Below are positions 1-11,603 of a stretch of 64,000 nt of DNA, in pieces. This stretch comes from Muscardinus avellanarius (lineage: Eukaryota; Chordata; Mammalia; Rodentia; Gliridae), in assembly GCA_963383645.1 (NCBI GenBank), contig OY726566.1:92626029-92690028 (forward strand), given 5' to 3'. Position numbers and translations under genes: made by a program. Numbering within the stretch: position 1 is the stretch's first letter; each line of letters opens with the position of its first letter. Below the pieces are notes generated by a model, which saw nothing but the letters and a program-made list of their open reading frames with translations, was not told the origin of the DNA and ran no database searches.

Positions 1-13
1 AGAGATACAATGA

Positions 14-199
14 AGCTGGGCACTGTGGCACATGCAAATACTTGTGAGGCTGAAACTGGAAGATAACAGGTTCAAAGCCAGCATCGGCAACTTAGCAAGA
101 TCCTGTTTCCAAATAAGAAATAAAATCAGGCTAGAGGTATAACTTGTAGGTAAAATGCCTCTGGATTCAATCCCCAGTACCACAAAAGGAAAAAAAAAG
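14..199 (+). repeat. Sciurid 7SL-ID composite SINE, old copy
   Basis: A diverged copy. The left 7SL-like part (GGCACTGTGGC, then GGCTGAAACTGGAAG) is followed by a tRNA/ID-like part ending TTCAATCCCCAGTACCAC and an A-rich tail. CpGs are mostly decayed, pointing to an old insertion. Confidence 0.85.
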
Positions 200-241
200 T
201 TATGATTTTTTTTTTAATTTCAAGCATGACTTCATTTTTAA

Positions 242-454
242 TTTTTTGGGGGGAGGGGGTCTGGGGATGGAACCTAGGGGCATTCGACCTCTGAGCTACA
301 GCCTGTGCCCTATTTTTTATTCTTTACTTCTGAAACAGGGTCTCATTAAGTTGCGGAGGGCCTCACTAAGTAGCTGAGGCTGTCCATGAACTGCGACCCT
401 CCGGTCTCAGCCTCCCAAATGCTGGGATTACAAACATGGGCCACCATGCCTGGC
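242..454 (-). repeat. Sciurid 7SL-ID composite SINE (GAATAAAAAATAGGG linker type)
   Basis: Read on the minus strand: GCCAGGCATGG start, then B box-like GGTTC region, the AATAAAAAATAGGG-type linker, and the ID-like tail with CCCC tract. It lies tail to tail with the SINE at 14-199. Confidence 0.88.
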
Positions 455-659
455 TATAATGATAATTTACAATCAAGTTTGGGAAGTAGGTAATATAGGA
501 CTCTAAAAGGCACCACCCAGAAGCCAAAAAGGCCAGGTCCATACCCTCAGCACATTCTGAAGTTCAGCCACATGCAAATAATGTGTCTAATTACCATCAC
601 TCTCCTCTACAAGTATCCACATAATGAGTCCACCAAAGCTGAGCCGCCGTGAGACTCAC

Positions 660-741
660 CGTTTCTGATGTTCGGATTCCTTCTTGGCTTGCTCCAGTGC
701 CAGCTCCTCAGCTACCCTTCTTTTCAATTCTTCATCAGAAA
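660..741 (-). CDS. CHCHD3: CHCHD3 (MIC19) exon 3
   Basis: 82-nt internal coding exon, too short to appear as a long open frame. After the split Val codon (G from exon 2, TT here) it encodes SDEELKRRVAEELALEQAKK and then ESEHQK, plus two bases (CG) of an Arg codon finished in the next exon. This is the start of the charged, helix-forming coiled-coil segment in the middle of MIC19. The acceptor on the minus strand is TTGATTTTAG before TTTCTG; the donor is ACG/GTGAGT (intron begins at 659). Exons 1-3 give 251 nt, or 83 codons plus 2 nt, without a stop. The human protein has 227 residues, so about 144, including the C-terminal CHCH domain with its twin Cys-x9-Cys motifs, lie beyond the left edge. 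No frameshift or in-frame stop is seen, so this is the spliced gene and not a processed copy. Confidence 0.95.
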
Positions 742-1890
742 CTAAAATCAACACAGAACATAAGGTGATAAAATAAGTGACTTCCAGAAAACAAGAGCAA
801 GAAATACTCAGGAACACCAGGCTGAGATGGATCTGAACAGACCGAGTTCTGCCGTGTGGTCAGTATCTCCTTGGAACTTCCTAAGCACTGTGGAAAAGGC
901 CAATTAGTGCGCTTCAGGAGTAATTTAATAAAAAGTTCCCTAGTGACCTAGAAATTTTCACACCTGCCAAAATTTATAATAAAGTCAAGGAGCTGCTTAC
1001 TGCCCAATGGGGACTGAACCATTATGTATAAATTCTTTAAGGTGATCCCAACATTACAGTCTTGACAATCTTGTGTAAAGGAGGTCAGGCTGTAAGGGAT
1101 TTTAGAGGAAAAATGACACCAAAATCTCCTTAGTTCAATAATTAAATATTCAACTAAATCATTTACTATAATAGATCATCTATATTTTATATACTTTTAG
1201 ATCATTTGTATTTACATTCAGGTTTCTATGATTTATCAAACAAGGCACTTGTGGCTTATGAAAAATTGTAAACTGTACTTTTTAGAATATATGTCACTCA
1301 AACTCAAGTGCCAACAATTAGAGAGAGACAGAGAACAGGGCTGAGAACACAGCTGGCACTTCCTAAATACCTGGTGACTAGATCTGAAACATCTGGCCTA
1401 TCCAATTAGAAGACTGTGTACAATATGTGGTATGTTTTGTAAAGATTCTTAGGGCTATGATGGTAAACAAAATGGACAAGTTTTACGGGCTTCCTTACGA
1501 GCCTTCCAGGAAAAATAAGGAAAACATATTTCTTCTTTAGTAGTAAGTCGAAACTTACTACTAAAATTATGACCAAGAAAGCACCAAACCTATTTGGCAG
1601 GATCTCAAAATACATGCAGAACCTAAGCATTATTGCCAATGGCTGAGCCCATGAGATTTAAAAAAAAAAAAAAAAAAAAACTATACAGTTCTGTCTCTTT
1701 GGATATACTTTTTGTTGACCTAGACATTTTATGTGTCTTCCCTTGGGAAATGTGGGAAAAGTTAATTAGTAGGCTCTGCAAAATCCTTTTAAATACTTGG
1801 TTAACACTGAGTTTACAATCACAAGGAACACATACAAAATGTTTTCTTTCAGTTGTGGACAACCAGAAAGCAACAACAGCATGGTGTTGG
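742..1890. other. Intronic stretch, no recognised element
   Basis: AT-rich intron 2 sequence next to exon 3. Apart from a 20-nt poly(A) at about 1661-1680 I see no repeat family or gene. The open frames at 1406-1639, 1623-1862 and 1633-1971 have no recognisable similarity. Confidence 0.5.
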
Positions 1891-3040
1891 GAAGAAATAT
1901 CTGCAAATCATACAGCTGGCAAGAGACTTGTAGCCACAGTATACAAAGTACACAGAATATACACTACATAAAGAACCCTTACTGCCAAGCAACAAAAAGA
2001 CAGCCCATTAGAAATGGGCAAAGGAGCCAGGCGTGGTGGCGCACGCTTGTAATCCCAGCGCTTGCGAGGCTGAGACAGAAGGATCGCACAGGTTCACAGC
2101 CAGCCTCAGCTACTGAGCGAGGTTTTCAGTAACTTAGTGAGACCCCATTTCCAAATAAATTATTAAAATAGGTCTGGGAATATAGCTTGGAGGTAGAAAA
2201 GCCCCTGGGTTCCACCCCTAGTGCCCCCACAAAAAAGGGCAAAGAACATAAATAGGCATTCCTCAAAAGCAGATATATACAAATGAACAATAATCAAATA
2301 AAGGTTCCTCAATCACATTACAGTCATAAGTCAAAACCACAATGACATATCACTTCAAACTTCTATGATCAAAATAAAGAATAACATGTGTTGATGAGGA
2401 TGTGGAGAAGCTGGAACCTCCATACATACATCATACATGATGGAAATGTCAAATGGCATCACCACCGTGGAAAGCAGGTTGGCAGTTCCTCAAAATGCCA
2501 AATGGACCACATGACCCAGCAATTCTCCTCTCAGGTACTGTATGTACTCAAGAGAAATTAAAGCATTACATCTACACAGAGATTTGTTCATAAATATTAT
2601 CAGCATTATTCATAATATTCCAAAAGTGAGAACTGAATGAATAAAATGTGCTATCACAATATACTACTACTTAGTAAAGCAAAGTAACAAAGTACTGATA
2701 CGCGTTACAACATGGACCCTTAAAAACATGATGCTAAGGGGAAAAAGCCAGACACAAAAGGTTGGATATTGTATGCATCTGTTCCTATAAAATCTCCAGA
2801 ACAGGCAAATCTATGGACACAGAAAGTGAAATGGTGGTTGCCTCGAGTGGGAGGAAGAGATGAGGACCGACAGCTAGCAGATACAGGGTTGCTTTCTGAG
2901 CTGGTGAAAATGTTCTAAAATTGGATTGTGTGATGGTTGTAGAACTCTATAAATCTGCTAAAAAACAATCAACTGCATACTCTGAATGGGTAAATTATAT
3001 GGTATGCTAAATATTCCTAAATAAAGTCAAAGAGGGAAAT
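1891..3040 (+). repeat. Old L1 (L1M type), ORF2 end and 3' end, split by a SINE
   Basis: The text follows the end of L1 ORF2 and its 3' end: a GCAAATCAT stretch, AAATGGGCAAAG, a CAAAACCACAATGA segment, GATGTGGAGAAGCTGGAACC, and a terminal TGGTGGTTGCC and AATGGGTAAATTATATGGTA block. It is interrupted at 2024-2237 by a younger SINE that duplicated GGGCAAAG from the L1. Many stops; no coding capacity. Confidence 0.8.
2024..2237 (+). repeat. Sciurid 7SL-ID SINE (TTTCCAAATAAA linker type), inserted in L1M
   Basis: Near-complete young-looking copy with retained CpGs (GGCGTGGTGGCGCACGC). Flanked by GGGCAAAG on both sides (2016-2023 and 2237-2244), a target-site duplication of L1 sequence. Confidence 0.88.
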
Positions 3041-3155
3041 AAAAAATAAAAAACAAAAGAACACTGGATAAAGAAATCAAGAACTTGAGGAAACCCTAGT
3101 TGAGATCTAATCTCCACAAGGCATTCAACAATTTGGGGCCTTAGGAAAGTCTCTT

Positions 3156-3354
3156 TCTCTGCCGGCGTGGTGGTAGTGCACACTTGGAATCCCAGCATTC
3201 CGGAGGCTGAGACCTGAGGATCGCGGTTCGTGGACAGCCTCAGCTACTTAGTGAGGCTCTCTGCAACTCAGTGAGACCCGGTTTCAAAATAAAGAATAAA
3301 AATAGGGCAGGGGGTATATATTGGAGGTTTAATACCCCTGGGTTCCACCCCCAG
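3156..3354 (+). repeat. Sciurid 7SL-ID SINE with purine microsatellite tail
   Basis: Complete SINE of the GAATAAAAATAGGG linker type, followed by the GAAA/GGGA tract. The direct repeat AAAGTCTCTT occurs before the SINE (3146-3155) and after the tract (3487-3496), so the purine tract is the expanded SINE tail. Confidence 0.88.
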
Positions 3355-3486
3355 ACAGAAAGAAAGAAAGAAAGAAAGAAAGGGAGGGAGGAAGGGAGGG
3401 GGAGGGGAGGAGGGAGGGAGGGAGGGAGGGAGGGAGGGAGGGAGGGAGGGAGGGAGGGAGGGAGGGGAGGAGGGAAGAAGGAAAGA
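3355..3486. repeat. (GAAA)n then (GGGA)n purine tract
   Basis: About 130 nt of pure purine on the plus strand: GAAA units, then a GGAGG mixture, then about 15 GGGA/GGAG units. A mirror-symmetric polypurine tract like this can form triplex or quadruplex DNA. The proline-rich open frames on its other strand are artefacts of the repeat. Confidence 0.95.
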
Positions 3487-3707
3487 AAAGTCTCTTAATA
3501 TCTCTGGGCAGCAATTTCCCCAAAAGGCTGTTGTTCTCCAGGATGCCTTCCAACCCATACTATGCTTCTGTTTTTCTTCTCTTGTTATATTCTGTAACAT
3601 AACAAGGATAGAAGTCTCTGCTTTGAAAAGGACACCCAAAATCTACAAAAACACCAAAACAGAGAATTCTGTTTACATTCAGAGAAATCTTAAAGACGTT
3701 TTCCTTA

Positions 3708-3880
3708 TTTTTTTTTTATTTTATTTTATTTTTTGGTGGAACTGGGGGTGGAACCCAGAGGCTTTCTACCTCCGAAAACAGGGTCTCACTAAGTTGCTGA
3801 GAGCCTCACTAAATAGCTGAGGCTGGCTTCAAACCTGTGCGATCCTCCTGTCTCAGCCTCCCAAGCGCGGGGATTACATA
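3708..3880 (-). repeat. Sciurid SINE, left end missing
   Basis: On the minus strand the ID-like tail and most of the 7SL part are present (CCCCGCGCTTGGGAGGCTGAG), but the first 30 or so bases are missing. Plus-strand T-rich run at 3708-3733 is the poly(A) tail. Confidence 0.85.
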
Positions 3881-4505
3881 CTTTTTCCATTATTAAATGC
3901 TTTAAAGCTATACCAATACCACCAGAGGCATTACAGGCAATAATAGCTCGCAAAGATTCTAAGCAATCTTTGTTCTTCTACTAGCCAGACTGGGTAGATA
4001 AATCAATCTCCCAGACCTTGGGTTTCCCATGCAGAGCATCATGGATATACCTCTCAGCTGCGAGGTCCTATGCATTCCACAGAATGATGGTTTCCACATT
4101 TTCATCTGCTTTTCAGAAACGAGTAAAACAATGTGATCCTAATGTTATTCAAGTTGTATGCAGCCAGTAGCTCCATTAAAAGCAAAAATGGAAATACTGA
4201 ATGAAATCAGTACCACCTGATCAAACTATATCTGAAGTCTAACTTAGCAGTTAGGATTAACACACTGTCAATCTATACATGCATAATCATGCTGGTTCTC
4301 CTAGATTAGTTCAAACTGCAACTGCAATTTTTTCCCAGACAAAATTCAATCAGACTCTCAACCAAAATCCAATATGATTTAATTAATCAATTAAAACGAG
4401 GCTTCTGTAAGACCTAAGACTATACCCAACTCTAACTATGAAGCAGTGAGCTCACACTTGTAAAGGAGCTGATAGAAGAACAGTATCCTATCTTTTATGT
4501 TGCTG
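3881..4505. other. Intronic stretch, no recognised element
   Basis: Single-copy-looking intron sequence of about 620 nt. I recognise no repeat, exon or motif in it. Confidence 0.45.
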
Positions 4506-4509
4506 TTGT

Positions 4510-5040
4510 TGTTTTGTTTTTTCCCCCAAACTTTATCATGGTACAAATGACCCCCAAAAGTGTGTGTATATTCAAGGTGTACAATGTGATCATTGCAAAT
4601 TGTGATCAGTAAAGACTGTGTTACGATTAACACTATCAAATTAACATTAATCACCACATACAGTCATTTGTGTATGTGTGGAGTGAGGACACCTAAAATC
4701 TGCTCTTAACAATTTTCAAGTAAGTAATACAACATGTTAGAATGAAATCACCATGCTGGAAGTTCTGTACATTCAGAACTTACCTTATCACTGAAGGTTT
4801 ATTATACCCTTTCACCAGCATCTCCCTCGTCCCTGCCCCCTCCAAAGCCTCTGGGAACCAAAGCTCCAACCTCTCTGCTTCTATGAGTTCTGTTACTCAG
4901 ATTCCATCTCAGGAGAGATGGAATTGCTGCCCAGAGATATTAGAGACTGTTATTCAGATTCCATCTCTTTGCACATCTGACTTACTTCACCTAGCAGAAT
5001 GTCATCTCCTCATAGTGCACTTTCTGCGGCTTACATAGGG
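4510..5040 (-). repeat. Old L1M 3' region, minus orientation
   Basis: Resembles the reverse complement of L1M 3' sequence: AAGGTGTACAATGTGATCA, then the CACCATGCTG segment, CCTGCCCCCTCCAAAGCCTC, CTCTGCTTCTATGAGTTCTG, and the TTACTTCACCTAGCAGAATGTC end. An internal duplication of CTGTTAYTCAGATTCCATCT occurs near 4891 and 4947. A 10-bp hairpin (ATTCCATCTC with GAGATGGAAT) lies between these copies. Confidence 0.65.
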
Positions 5041-7190
5041 GCTTCCTACCAGGGGAACTCCAATGAGCAGTGACCTTCGTGTTCCGATGTGATCCGGTTG
5101 GCACAAAAGTGCAGACACTGTTACCAAGTGGTGATGAGCCGGGTAATGGGCATCCGGCTAAGAGGTGGGACCACGCAGGGGCAGCATTGTGGGAGGCAGA
5201 AGGGAGGGAAAGCCCAGGTCCCTTCTGCCCACCTAGCCGGCCCTGCCACCTGCAGAGTGAGGAGAGAAGAGATGCAGGTAACAAGAGACATCATCTAGAT
5301 GGGCCATGAGGAGCAGGAGAGAAGTGGAAAGAGCAAAGTACCAGCAACAGAAAGGGCACGAGAAGGCGTGACCCGCCAGGTGGCATCACTCCACTCAGTA
5401 AAGGGACCAAAACACAGCCAGCCCTCTGATGCCCTAGCTATTTACAGAAAAGAAAAACGAAAATTCCAACTTTTGGGTCTCAAGTCCGAGGTCACAACTG
5501 AAAAAGTAATTACCTGAGCTACAATTGAGAACTGTTAAATAACAAAAGATTAAGTATGACCCAGCATGAAGAGTGTAGAATCTAAAGTAGCAAGTCAAAG
5601 CAGAGACAGGAAAAGAAGCCAGTGTGATAATGGGTTTTTAGCAAATCTAAGCTTCATGTTATTTGTTTCTAAATCAATAAAATACAGAAAGCAACAACAC
5701 ATTTCTTCTGATAGGTCTGATCCGAAGTGCATGAGGGAAAAAGACACAGCATTTGGAGATCACCATTTAAAATGGCCTTTCTGAAAACGCTCTTCAGCTC
5801 TTTGGGCCTGAACATTTTCTCAAATAAAACTGTTATTAAACTAAAAGGTCAGCGTTTCAGGATGGGCTACTTTAAGGGGAGCACGGGAAAGGCCAACTTT
5901 GCCTATTAGCACAGTGAGTCTCCTAGCAGATCTTTGGGAGCTGGCAAAGTTGGGGGAATGAGAAAAAGTAAAATTGAGAAATGTTCACACCGTATAAATC
6001 AGATTTGCCATGGAAATTTGCGAAACTATTTCAAGTTCAGTAAGTATGGTGCCGTGGCTTTTACGTACACACTGTCCCTTTAAAAGGTGCTAAGGCAAAA
6101 GAATGTGTTCTTCACATGCCTGCATCCTGTACTTTCTGAAATCTCAGAAACCATTTCGATTTTTCTCAATAGTGAATACATCTTAATGAACGTAAATACT
6201 GGCGTTTTTGTCAATTAATTATAGAAGATATGACAATGAATAAAACATGGGCTTTGAAAAAGCCAAGCATTGCAATTGCTTGGTTGCAGCAAGCACGGCC
6301 CGACACCTTTTATTTGAAACCACTGTAGAAAATAATAAATACTTGAGTAATTAAAAGCACCTCAGGATTCCTAAGAAATTTTTATTTCCTTGTTTTTACA
6401 AGACAAGTATTTGGGCTAGGCCAAAGAATTTTCTTTACTGATTGCTTAGAAATCTTCCAGTCCTCATAGTCAGTCACCCAAGTTTCCAGAAATTTGGGAT
6501 TAGAATCATATAAAAAAAAAAAAATCCGAAATACGCGATTCTGAATTTTCTTGAAAACTGAATACCATGGTTTTATGCCTCAGAGAAAGCGTAGCATACA
6601 TTCAATATACCTCTTCTATGTCATAGGACTTGTGGCCAAACATCTCTGCTTTCAGATTAAACTAGCTGGGAGTGAGGGTGTGAGAACAGACACTAGAATG
6701 CATATAAGACAGATCCTTTAATCACAAACCAAAACAACTCCAAAAAACATGAAGGACTTTAGAAACGCATCCTGTATGACTGAAACTTGCACGGACCCTT
6801 GGACTTCAGGCAGCACAGCTATTTCTTTTGCAACATTTCCCACCTATGATCCCTCCTTCCTTCATTTTCTTTGCAATCACTTCCCCAATTAACAGTATTC
6901 CTTAAACAATCTCTAAGTCGCTTAATAAAAATTAAGGTGTATCACTTGGAAAAAATGTCAGTTCCTTTGGGAGTTCTCCCTTTCTCTATTTCCTTTCTTA
7001 CTTTTACTATTTTCTGGTAAATATTATACCCAATTATGTAAAGCCTATTAGTTCCTATGCTAGTTTATAAACACAGAAGAGAAATGATGAACATCTACTA
7101 GGAGAAGAAAAGAAACATGTGAATGCTTAAACAAGAAGACCAAGAAGATTTTAGATAGTGATTCTGACTCTCTTAGGATTGAGATAGTTG
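5041..7190. other. Repeat-poor intronic block
   Basis: About 2.1 kb without any repeat I recognise. The part at 5930-6360 has an unusual density of intact AT-rich homeodomain-like sites (TCAATTAATTATAG, GAGTAATTAAAAG) with scattered CpGs, which suggests a conserved noncoding element. Open frames at 5070-5517 and 5566-5909 have no recognisable similarity and no splice context. Confidence 0.4.
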
Positions 7191-7199
7191 AGCTAGGGC

Positions 7200-7310
7200 T
7201 ATAGGGCTGGGGATTCTTTTTATTTTATTTTTTGGTAGTGGGAATTGCACCAGGCCCTCATGCTTAAGTATCAAAAATAAAATAAAATAAAATAAAATAA
7301 AAAGCAGAGA
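7200..7310. repeat. SINE/ID remnant with (AAAAT)n
   Basis: Fragments of an ID-like element (GGGCTGGGGATT, then TTTTTTGGTAGTGGGAATTG) in mixed order, followed by six AAAAT units at about 7272-7303. Too damaged to orient. Confidence 0.45.
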
Positions 7311-8515
7311 GAGCTGGGCTAAAACTTATAGCATAAGATACACACCCAAATTACATTTTCAGCTCCATAGAAATACCCATTAATCTTATAATTTCAATAA
7401 ATTCATTAATGTGAAAAAACGTATTGTTTAAAAAAATATTAATGGAAGCATCCATGCAATCAATGAAATATGACACACAGTATATTAGAACTAAATGATT
7501 CACAGCATGTGTTTCAGGATAAATCCTGTCCTGGTCCTTATCTCCTAAGAGATGCAGGGGTTTGATTGGGAGGAGAGTCAAAGAGGACTAGGATAAATCT
7601 CAGGGGTCAGAAATAAATATACAGTAGTTTACCACTTATGGCACCAATCTCCTTGGCAGACAAATGACCCCAATTTAAACACACATGCAGAATATTAGCA
7701 TGTTCAGCCAACAGTTACCTTCACTAACTCATAAGCAAAACGTATGCTAAGACTGCCTTCAAAACACTGCCATCTGTCTACATACCTGGCAGGGTAACTG
7801 GCTACTGACACATTAAAGTTAATGAAGATGGCAGAATGAAAATTCTTAACTGCTCATTCATAATCATAAATATTCTATCAGAAGGCACAGTGTTACAAAG
7901 AGTTTGGCAACCTAAACATTAACAGCATCGAGTTAATGGTTTATTTTGTAGGATTATTGCTCCTTGAGGATTTATGTACCTTCGTAAATTTCTAATTTGA
8001 ATGGCACAATATGCAAATAATGTCCATTTTATTGTTTGCTTCAGAATAAGCACTCATGAAATCCAGTTCTCTGTTCCATTCTATATGAAAACAAACATCA
8101 ATACTGAGCTGCAGACGCTATATAGCAGTAGACAAGCTCATAATTCATATTCTACCATTCTCCCATTTCTAAGTAGATGATTCATAAAACCAGTATTGAG
8201 AATCAGATACATACAGTATTTCATGTCTTAATATCCTGAGTAATAGTTGCAAGATATTGCAAAGCCTGTAGGAAAATAAGATCTATAATTTAAATTAAAA
8301 AATAATAATTACCTCTGGATATTGCTTTTTGATGCATAGCTTAATTTTTTGTTTGTTTCAAAAATGGATACATTTTTTTCACTGAGGATAAAACTCCAAA
8401 TTAAATAGCATTAACTCTCCAGCTCAAATAAAGAACAAAAACCACCAACCTGATTCCATTTAATTCAAAATGTCTAAGGTTTCTTCAGGAGGAGTCATGA
8501 ACTGCAGAGGGAACC
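7311..8515. other. Repeat-poor intronic block
   Basis: No repeat family recognised. A POU octamer-like ATGCAAAT lies near 8009-8017, in a stretch (about 7640-8090) that looks like ancient unique sequence. No exon seen. Confidence 0.4.
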
Positions 8516-8519
8516 ATCC

Positions 8520-8690
8520 AGGGGATTCAGGTCAGGCTCTGGCCTTGCTACAATTTGTTTTTGTGATTTGGTTCAAAACACTTCATTGCCTTTTAGGCCA
8601 AAGCTGTCTCATATATAAAATTAGGGTCCACACTGGCAAATCTCCAATATTCCTTCCACTTCTACATTTGTGTTAAATGAGAGACTGATG
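8520..8690 (+). repeat. MIR-like element
   Basis: Weak match to the MIR pattern: a TTGTGATTTGGTTCAAAACACTT core followed by a CTCATATATAAAATTAGGG segment corresponding to the CTCATCTGTAAAATGGGG part of MIR. Old and diverged. Confidence 0.45.
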
Positions 8691-9076
8691 GGTTAAACTC
8701 AGACTTGAGTCTCTACTCCCTCTAGAAAGCCACTAAAATAAAAACAAATGAATAATACACTGTATCGCAGACAACATATACTGTTAGTTGTTTTCCTTGG
8801 AGTGACAATTGACTCATTTGCAGAATTTTATCTCACGTTCCCTGTCCCCATAGCAAGCCACTAAAAACAGCTCTTGCCTTTATGGACAAAGCAAAAGGGG
8901 GAAGGAGGATGATTGTTCAGGCTTCCTAGGCAAATATCTGCAGATGTTCAATAAAGTTTGTCAATTGATTTGTGAAATCAACGCATCAGTCATTTGAAAA
9001 AAGAGTCACCATCTTTGGGGCAGGTGGGAGAAGCTTTAAAAGAAATACATACACTATAAAAATCATATATATAACT

Positions 9077-9290
9077 ACCTGGGTGCAGTGGTGCAAGCCT
9101 GTAATCCCGGTACTTGGGAGGCTGAGACAGGAAGATCACAGGTTTGAAGCCAGCCTCAGCAACTTAGCAAGACCCTCAGCAACCTCAAAAGACCTTCTTT
9201 CAAAATAAAATAAAAAATAAAAAAGGGCCAGGGATATAGTTGGGCGGTAGAACGCTCCTGAGTTCAATCTCCACTATGGAGGGAGAGGAG
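9077..9290 (+). repeat. Sciurid 7SL-ID SINE
   Basis: Full-length older copy: TGGGTGCAGTGGTGCAAGCC start, an AAAATAAAATAAAAAATAAAAA linker and a GGGCCAGGGATATAGTTGG ID-like part. A 20-nt internal duplication of CAGCAACYT...AAGACC is present in the 7SL part. Confidence 0.88.
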
Positions 9291-10050
9291 ATCTAAGTAT
9301 AAAGTCTGTAGCTACAACTCAAAAACCAATCTCAAGACAAGTCTACACCCCAACTCTCCACACCACTGCCACCACAAGGGTTCTGCCAACCCCAAAAGAA
9401 AACCTGAAGCCACCACTACTACAGCAAGTTGCTCACAGAGGAGAAGTCTGGGTATCACTAGAAGCACACTGTGTACTAGCCAAAAAGGTTTAGTTTCAGC
9501 GTGTGAGCTCTACCTTCTATTCTCTATCATATGCAGTTATTTTTGTTTGCTTTTTAAATCTTTTTTCCAAACCAAGTAACCTCTAGATATAACCCAAATG
9601 AGAGAAATCAATCAATTCTCTTTAAGAATCCATGTTGACTTAATCCTATGCTAGGCTTTATGAGAGAGGACATATAAAATGTTCCTTACACTAAGAAGCT
9701 AAGTCTGTCTAGTTCAGTAAAATTGTGCTATTGGGATTTAGTATGAAGAAACTTACCAAGGTCAAAAGTAGTTAAAGGAGGTAAATCTTGAGCAAAGTCC
9801 AAAATTAAATAGCAAAGAAATACAAAATTTGTTTATAAGAGTTAAAAACAGAAGGATAAACTATGCTCATTTGTGGGGCACTCTGAAAACCAGGCAGGAA
9901 TTTAAGAAAAAACTGTTAAGAAAGAAGGCATTGTGGATAAATTGGAAACCCTGGGGATAATGTAACTAAATAAGTTATAGAAAATTTTATTTGATAAAGG
10001 GCTGCAGATAAACTCAAGAGCTAAAGAATAAAGCACAAGTAGTACTCATA
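9291..10050. other. Intronic stretch, no recognised element
   Basis: About 760 nt; nothing recognised. Confidence 0.4.
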
Positions 10051-10054
10051 TGTA

Positions 10055-10205
10055 GCTCCACCCTCCCTTCAAAGCAGCAGCACCTCTTGGGAACTTGTTA
10101 CAGACCCACCAAATCAACAACTCTGGGGCCGGGGCCCAAAGGTGTGTGTTAACAAGGCCTCCAGGTGATCTTGAAGCACTGAAGTCTGAGAGCCCCTGGC
10201 AAATG
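10055..10205 (+). repeat. MER20-like hAT-Charlie MITE
   Basis: The sequence CACCTCTTGGGAACTTGTTA, ACCAAATCAACAACTCTGGG, GGCCCAAAGGTGTGTGTTAA and CAAGGCCTCCAGGTGAT follows the layout of a MER20-class non-autonomous DNA transposon. The family name is from memory; a related MER5-group name is possible. Confidence 0.55.
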
Positions 10206-11590
10206 GTGATGAGGACCTGAAGCAGGAGACTGGCCATAAAGATGGAAGTTAAGGTTCGAGTCATTTCACGGGGGGGAAAAAACTGATCACCTGACACAGA
10301 GATGAAAGAGAAAGATGTCAAAGGTGCACCCAGATGCCAGAAAATTAATACCCATGATGGTCAATTAAGCAAAGAAGGCAAGGCTGTTTGGAGAAGAAAG
10401 ATAATGAGCTCAGTTTCAAACATATTCAATTGATGGTAATGGTAGACCCACCCAACAGAATTGTAGGCAATTAGATATTTGGACATGACACTCAGATTTG
10501 ATTTGAGGCATGACTGGAAATACTGATTTGGGAATGACTATGTAAGATCTGAGCTCAATGAATTCTAGAGAGAAAAATGTGTAAAGGGAAAAAGTAAATG
10601 GCTAAGGAGTAGTTCTTACAAATCCATCAGATGAAGGAAGAAAATAAAAGAAATGCATCATTAGAGGCAAAGAAGAAAGGGAAAGGAAAGAAAAAATATG
10701 CTAACAGCATTGCAGGAATGATAAATAGATTTCATCTCATGAGCCAATTCTGATCAACTGGCAGAGCTGCCTGGGGTGCTGTGTGTAGGAGGACCCTGAG
10801 GCCAGGTCCAGATCCGCTGAATGAATGTCTAACCTGGGCACAGGAGGGAGAACAGGCAGCATGGCTTACAATTACCTACCGTCCCATGGCGTGCATGGAA
10901 ATCAGACTGTATGAGCATCAGGAATCAGTGGGAGGAGAGCAATGGAAGGCAGCAATTATAGGCCTCTGTTCAACACAAAACAGGAAGGGGTGGAAAAATA
11001 GAAATAAAAAATAATTTGCTCAAATAATGGAAATCTGCACATTTGGAGAGCAGTCATAATCAATGATCTGCTACTAAATTATAAGATACTGATGAATGCT
11101 AGTTATTATTTCTCAACAATAATATATACTGTATAAATTGCTCAAAGAATAGGTTATATAAGAAACAGTAACATATATCAAGTAATATTTATATGTTATA
11201 CTCCAGTCCATTTTCCTAATGACCATCCTACTATAAACTTCATAGCACATTTTTGCAAGAATATTTCATACAGTGAAACAGAAGGGACAAGCCTACTTTC
11301 ACATGCTAAAAAGAGCTTTAAGCAAGACTAATGACCTTATCTAAATAATTTGCTTTGGTAAACAGAATGTCAAATTCCATTCTGGTACTTAAGGTTCATA
11401 AATCAATTTTCTCTTTTCCTACTAACATGAACGAGTGTGTGCTTTTTAGCTGTGTGTGTGTGTATATGAAGACATATATACATATACACACAAATCTATT
11501 ATACACTAATTATACATTTAAAAAATTCCTAAATTCAACTAAAAAGCTATTCTTTAAGCTCTGACCAACACTACTGTCTAAGAGAAACTT
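10206..11590. other. Intronic stretch, no recognised element
   Basis: About 1.4 kb of purine-rich then AT-rich intron. Short TG/TA runs near 11448-11490. The open frame at 10781-11014 has no recognisable similarity. Confidence 0.4.
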
Positions 11591-11603
11591 TAAATTTACC
11601 TTT

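Larger units (their letters stand above)
1..659 (-). other. CHCHD3: CHCHD3 intron 3, 5' part
   Basis: The start of intron 3 follows the GTGAGT donor at 659-654 and runs off the window. It carries two SINEs in opposite orientation (14-199 and 242-454). The remaining 455-653 shows nothing recognisable. Confidence 0.9.

Noticed and set aside
3268..3639. Proline/serine-rich open frames over the purine tract
   Set aside because: Direct translation of (CCCT)n on the reverse strand plus SINE.
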